From Spizellomyces punctatus DAOM BR117 (taxonomy: Eukaryota > Chytridiomycota > Chytridiomycetes > Spizellomycetales > Spizellomycetaceae): a stretch of 64,000 nt of DNA. Within the stretch, counting starts at the first letter, position 1. Every line of letters starts with the position of its first letter. The notes beneath the pieces are model-generated. The model made no database searches and was not told where the DNA came from. It worked only from the letters and a program-made list of their open reading frames with translations. Below, one piece after another: positions 60,101 through 64,000 of the stretch. The position numbers and the translations under genes were made by a program. The stretch covers positions 823,510 to 887,509 of the forward strand of contig NW_015971547.1 in assembly GCF_000182565.1 (NCBI RefSeq), written 5' to 3'.

Positions 60101-61618
60101 CATCTTACCCTGTACATAATAGTCCTGCATCAAAATCAACAACCTCGTCGCGGCCCACATGAAACTCAACGACATCCTTTCCAAGCTCGTCGCGTCTAAC
60201 GGCGGTCGGCGTAAAATAGATATGTCCGCGCCACGAACGGAGCCAGAGAAGGAAAAGTCGACGATTTCGATCAAAGTCATTCGAGCGGCTAACTTACAGG
60301 CGTGTGACTGGACCACCTCAGATCCGTACGTAGTCCTTTCTCATGCAGGCAGCGAGCTCCACAGAACACGAGTTATCGATAAGAACTTGAACCCTGCATG
60401 GAATCAAACCTTCCAACTTTACGTCCCACAGTCCCTGAGGGATAATGAGAGTTTCCTTGATCTTCTCGTGTATGACAAGGACATAATAGGGAAGGATGAT
60501 TTGTGTGGGGAGGCGAGCATCTTCCTTCGTGACAGCAAATTTGAGGATTTCCTGAGTCATGATGTGGAATTAAATTTGAAGCCGCAGGGCAAGCTTTTTA
60601 TCAGGGTGATGAGGAAGGGAGAGATTGACGATGTGGAATTTTGGGTACGGAAAGCAGAGGAAAGTGTCAGGTTCTGCTTGGAGGATATGGTACGGGTTTA
60701 CGCGGAACAGGTCAGTCTTGAGTAATCATTGCTGTATTTTTGCATCGTAACGTGAATTTAATTCTCTTGATATTCTCATAGATAACGCGAGTCGCACGAT
60801 CTACTTTCAGTCACGTCCTTTCGTCTGGCACTACGAAGTCCTTATGGGGCATTCCGTTATCACTTGGCTCGAACAGCGCATCCGTGACTCCGACATTGGA
60901 AAGTGTTCAAGCAGCGATTAGGCCATTTTTAGAGTATCTCGACCAAAACCTTGGCCTTTTCAATGAAACACTAGACCGGCACCTAAATGAATATCTAATC
61001 GAATTCGCACCAGCGCTAGCACCGCCAAAGAAGATAGTACATGAACAGATCATGAAGAGAACGCAGACTAGAGCCGGGAAGAGAGGGCAAGAGGTGAAGA
61101 CAATGAGTAGGAAGGAAGCAAGTAAACCATCCTCAACTGAGAAGGGTGGAGGGGGACCTGTAGGATCAGAAGCTGTGGAAGAGGAGCTCAATCGTCCCAG
61201 TGCAGTCATTAAACTCTTATGGTATGAACTGTTACATCTGATAGAGGACACGCTATCCACCTTTGGTGCCGATGACAAGAACAAAGAGGAGCGAAGAAAT
61301 GCCGCAGTGGCGCTAAGGAACCGATCAAGCTCCTTACCGGACGGACCGGTTTCTGCGGTTGTCCCACCAGGAGTCATTAAGGGCAACAAAGTTGCAAACA
61401 ATCTCGCTGTCGGCAAACTATCACCCACGGAGAAACGTGCCGTCATGTGGTACGATCTGATTGTGGAAATTCTGAAAGCTGTCTTTACCTGCGAGGTAGA
61501 TGGGGTGGTGTGCGGGTATGAAGTTAGTGAGCTAGAGGAGGGGCGTTATCAGCAAGTCAGAAAACTCTTAGATGGCATGGTTGCAGAATTGCGAAGATTG
61601 GAGATTGAGGCAAAGTAA
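57184..61618 (+). CDS. Munc13-like MHD/C2 protein
   Basis: Ten exons (57184-57641, 57752-58334, 58483-58806, 58880-59113, 59184-59491, 59568-59682, 59750-59896, 59959-60060, 60123-60710, 60782-61618) encode 1231 aa. The first 750 residues are helical and hold the MUN/MHD1-like region (MHSTSVMDIFTCFYGGLEFI, FIKMMSKSLQEYAQMMWDEF). A C2 domain at about 790-895 reads SIKVIRAANLQACDWTTSDP, YVVLSHAGSELHRTRV and LDLLVYDKDIIGKDDLCGEA. An MHD2-like helical segment follows (IRPFLEYLDQNLGLFNETLD, RHLNEYLIEFAPAL). The order MHD1-C2-MHD2 is that of Munc13-related fungal proteins such as fission yeast Git1/Ync13, which prime vesicles or organise secretion at the plasma membrane. The extreme N-terminus is low complexity and its ATG is provisional. 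Confidence 0.85.
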
Positions 61619-62499
61619 CTTACTACATTGGGGGCAAGCATTGTATGATCATGGTGATAATTGTCGTAGTGTAGGTTTTGATGTAACTTTTTTTTATGTG
61701 TATGCTTTAATTTTGTGTTTACTGTTACAATCTATGAATGGAATCAGCAATCTTTCGGTGCCTCTCTCTCAACGGTCAATGATCTAACTTCAGAGCTTTA
61801 AAGGACAAGCTCTCAAAGGAGCGTCGCGAGGGCGACACGAAAAGGGACGAGATTGGGTTTGGTCATTCACTGCAATCTGGTTTTCGCCTCAGATCTATTT
61901 CACGATGCGGAGGCTGATATGGCAGCAGGCTTCGAGTAGTAATCCCGTGAACAAGGACATTGATCTACCCAGGAGACGACACATGTAATGAATTTGCTTG
62001 GTTGTTAACTCCACTTACACGGGAATGAATCACTGGCAGTTCATATAGTCAGAATTTCAACGAAGATAATTGACTCAGGAACCGATCTTCACTTCAGTTT
62101 GACTCCATTGGGAAAATCTAGCTCCTTCCACTATGTAGCAGATATATTTGACCAAGAAATGATCCATGTATGCACTTGATGAGGTGCCCACACTGTCAGC
62201 CCACACTAGGTATTGCGTAACGCTTTGCGCGTTCAAAGTGCATCAGTCAGCTCCAATGCCACATTTCCTTCCACTTGTTATCATCGAAACTTTCCTTTGA
62301 GCTATGCAGCAAACATGTTTTCAGCAATGGCAGACGAAAAATGGAAAGGATAAAATGATCGAGATGGTTTGCCAAAACAACAAATCCATTTTGTTCATCG
62401 GCCAAGGCTTAAGGCACGGCCTGGGAATATTCTGATGGTTTGGGAAGGCTGAAGATCTGGACTTCTCGCTTGGGATACACAACTTTAGTAATAAGCAAC
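61619..62499. other. intergenic, no gene recognised
   Basis: These 881 bases follow the Munc13-like gene. No exon was found. The end nearest the dehydrogenase relic may be further decayed gene sequence. Confidence 0.45.
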
Positions 62500-62745
62500 A
62501 AGTGCAGAGGGTGTCCTTTTGCCTGTAGGCAACAAAGTCACGGACGCTGGCGGGACTCGCAAGATCCAGTTGCAGGAACTGAGAGTGCGAAACTCTGCCT
62601 GGATTCAGCGCACTCTGGCAGGTAACTACTTTTCCTGACTTTTTTCGATTCCTGAAAGCAATGATAACATGATAATCAACAAGGGACAGAAGCTTGGCAG
62701 CATACGCGAACCATGCCTGTGTTGCCGCCTGTGACATTGCAATAA
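62500..62745 (-). pseudogene. short-chain dehydrogenase/reductase relic
   Basis: On the minus strand one frame holds the Rossmann nucleotide-binding motif CNVTGGNTGM (about 62711-62740). A second frame continues directly with FAYAAKLLSLVDYHVIIAFRNRKK and, further on, LQLDLASPASVRDFVA. This is the order beta1-alpha1-beta2 and the LDLAS motif of SDR enzymes. The jump falls exactly where the glycine motif should end, consistent with a small deletion. After LDLASPASVRDFV the similarity fades and the catalytic YxxxK was not found. A fragment of a dead gene is the simplest reading. Confidence 0.55.
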
Positions 62746-63105
62746 ACGGCGGGAGATGGAGTGATCGTGAATCCTGCCTTGGTAGTGAGAGGAGCCCTTC
62801 CAGGTGCCTGAAGCACGTGACCCAAAACCTGTGGAAAGTTTCGGCGCCTCGGAGGCTTCGGAGCCTTACGCAATGAGTATGACTAAGCCGACATCTCTGA
62901 TTCATGTGAGAATCGATGTTGCAAATAATTTTCCCATATGTTTCCGCAAATCTTGATCTCATCTGCGCGGCGGACAGGCAGACACAGATTTCAGCAGCTA
63001 GAATGAGAGTGCTAGTAGGGCAGGAATCTTGGGCCAACAGAATCAAACTGTCACACGGGCCCGTTTATTACACGCACTATCCATTGAGAGAAAGGCCCGG
63101 CATGG
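62746..63105. other. intergenic, no gene recognised
   Basis: These 360 bases lie between the dehydrogenase relic and the zinc-finger gene. Nothing was identified. Confidence 0.45.
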
Positions 63106-64000
63106 CTATCCTAAAGGTCCACCTCCTTCCTCCGTCACCGCTAACAGCTGTACCAACATTCCATTGACATCCACATCGCCATCATCACCAACATGGAACG
63201 CGGCTTCACTTTTCGCTCGTCCTAAAACGATTTTCGCCTGCCCTTCGTCACAAGCGTGAGCATGAACAAGGTGATATTTCAATCCGTTTAGGTTTTTATA
63301 CCGCTTGTCACAAAATGTACATCGAAAGGGCTTGTGAACTGGTGGTTTTTGTGAATTGGAGGAGTCAGATGGCGGAGGAGAGATTTCTGGATGTCCGTGT
63401 TCCAGATGGTACTTGAGGCCGTTAGGATTTTTGTATGATTTCAGACAGCCGTCATGTGGGCACTTGAAAGGTTTCGGTGTGCTGTCTGACTGCTCCTTTT
63501 TGGTCTGAGATGGCTTCTTTGGGGGGGCCGAACGTTGTAGCAGGGTTTGTTGATGTGATGGTGGGGGAGCAGGTGAGAACGTTGCTGGAATTCCCGGTAT
63601 TTGAATTGCGGATGAATCCAGCGCCAGAGGAGCCGGTAATATGGCGTGTACTGGTCGTACTGGTGGCGTAGCGAGGGTGGACGCCTCAAGATTGGTGATG
63701 AGATAGTCGACGATGTCGTTGCCATTTTCTGGATTGCGATTACGTGATTGCTGGTGAGTGTTCGGGAGCTGCGGAGATACGTCCATATTCATGTTAAGGT
63801 GGTGAGACAGACCCGGCGGATGAAGTGCCTGTGGTGCGTGAGTTGGTGACGTTCGATTGTGCTGAGCTGGTGCAAGCTGCTGTGATAAGGCGGACGTGAC
63901 TTGCTGTGATGGCGTTGTGAAGGAGGTTGCTGGCACGATGATGGGTGTAGAAGTAGGGTGCAGATTTTGGTTCTGCTGCTGCGAATGGCGCTGCTCAACC
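63106..64000 (-). CDS. Sfp1-like C2H2 zinc-finger transcription factor, 5' partial
   Basis: The frame stays open to the right window edge, so the start lies outside and only the last 298 codons are seen. The N-terminal part is Gln/Pro/Thr-rich. Two C2H2 fingers follow: CPHDGCLKSYKNPNGLKYH with LEHGH, and CTFCDKRYKNLNGLKYH with LVHAH. They are separated by a Ser/Pro linker. The paired YKNxNGLKYH signature is typical of the Sfp1 family of nutrient-responsive regulators of ribosome biogenesis. The C-terminal 45 residues end EEGGGPLG. Whether further fingers or introns exist upstream is unknown. Confidence 0.85.
   Translation of the reverse strand, partial: VEQRHSQQQNQNLHPTSTPIIVPATSFTTPSQQVTSALSQQLAPAQHNRTSPTHAPQALHPPGLSHHLNMNMDVSPQLPNTHQQSRNRNPENGNDIVDYLITNLEASTLATPPVRPVHAILPAPLALDSSAIQIPGIPATFSPAPPPSHQQTLLQRSAPPKKPSQTKKEQSDSTPKPFKCPHDGCLKSYKNPNGLKYHLEHGHPEISPPPSDSSNSQKPPVHKPFRCTFCDKRYKNLNGLKYHLVHAHACDEGQAKIVLGRAKSEAAFHVGDDGDVDVNGMLVQLLAVTEEGGGPLG

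Noticed and set aside
60907-61446. 179-codon minus frame
   Set aside because: It is antisense to the MHD2-like exon of the Munc13-like gene.
62321-63046. Intact 241-codon gene on the minus strand
   Set aside because: The dehydrogenase similarity is split over two frames; outside that core the sequence looks random.

Overview
The window is nuclear DNA from a fungus. Every multi-exon gene is split by short GT-AG introns, mostly 50-85 bp. Several genes belong to fungal families: a velvet regulator, an Sfp1-like zinc finger, a Num1/Mcp5-type PH anchor and a YEA4-type UDP-GlcNAc transporter. Intron density and the family mix suggest an early-diverging, possibly zoosporic (chytrid-like) fungus. 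That placement is inference and was not tested by phylogeny.

The left arm (1-15 kb) is gene-poor and rich in simple sequence. It holds a hypothetical gene, a decayed Ty1/copia element (about 2.4-3.5 kb), a NUDIX-like gene running towards a 756-N assembly gap, an Asn-rich secreted protein, a microsatellite-rich divergent intergenic region, a PA-TM-RING ubiquitin ligase, a lineage-specific membrane/coiled-coil protein and a 7-TM protein.

The right arm (15-64 kb) is compact housekeeping and regulatory DNA. In order it carries: an F-box protein (-); an F-box/JmjC/APH fusion (+); a small hypothetical (-); the HIR-complex subunit Hir3/CABIN1 (+, 25 coding exons); GPI-anchor GlcNAc transferase Gpi3/PIG-A (-, 12 exons); a TBC RabGAP (+); a UDP-GlcNAc transporter (+); SMC5/6 subunit Nse3/MAGE (-); mitochondrial ribosomal protein uL2m (+); an EST1/SMG5-6-type PIN protein (-); a velvet factor (+); Gyp7/TBC1D15 RabGAP (+); tRNA-Gly; a Num1-like cortical anchor (+); a response regulator with an interrupted receiver domain (-); a C2 protein (+); tRNA-Glu (-); a Munc13-like MHD/C2 protein (+); a frameshifted short-chain dehydrogenase relic (-); and the 3' part of an Sfp1-like zinc-finger gene (-).

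No gene cluster with one shared pathway is evident. Recurrent themes are membrane traffic (two RabGAPs, Munc13-like, C2, Num1-like), chromatin and genome maintenance (Hir3, Nse3, JmjC) and cell-surface sugar chemistry (Gpi3, UDP-GlcNAc transporter). Exon chains were assembled by eye from splice sites, phase and protein-family continuity. Every assembled chain sums to a multiple of three, but no transcript evidence was available.
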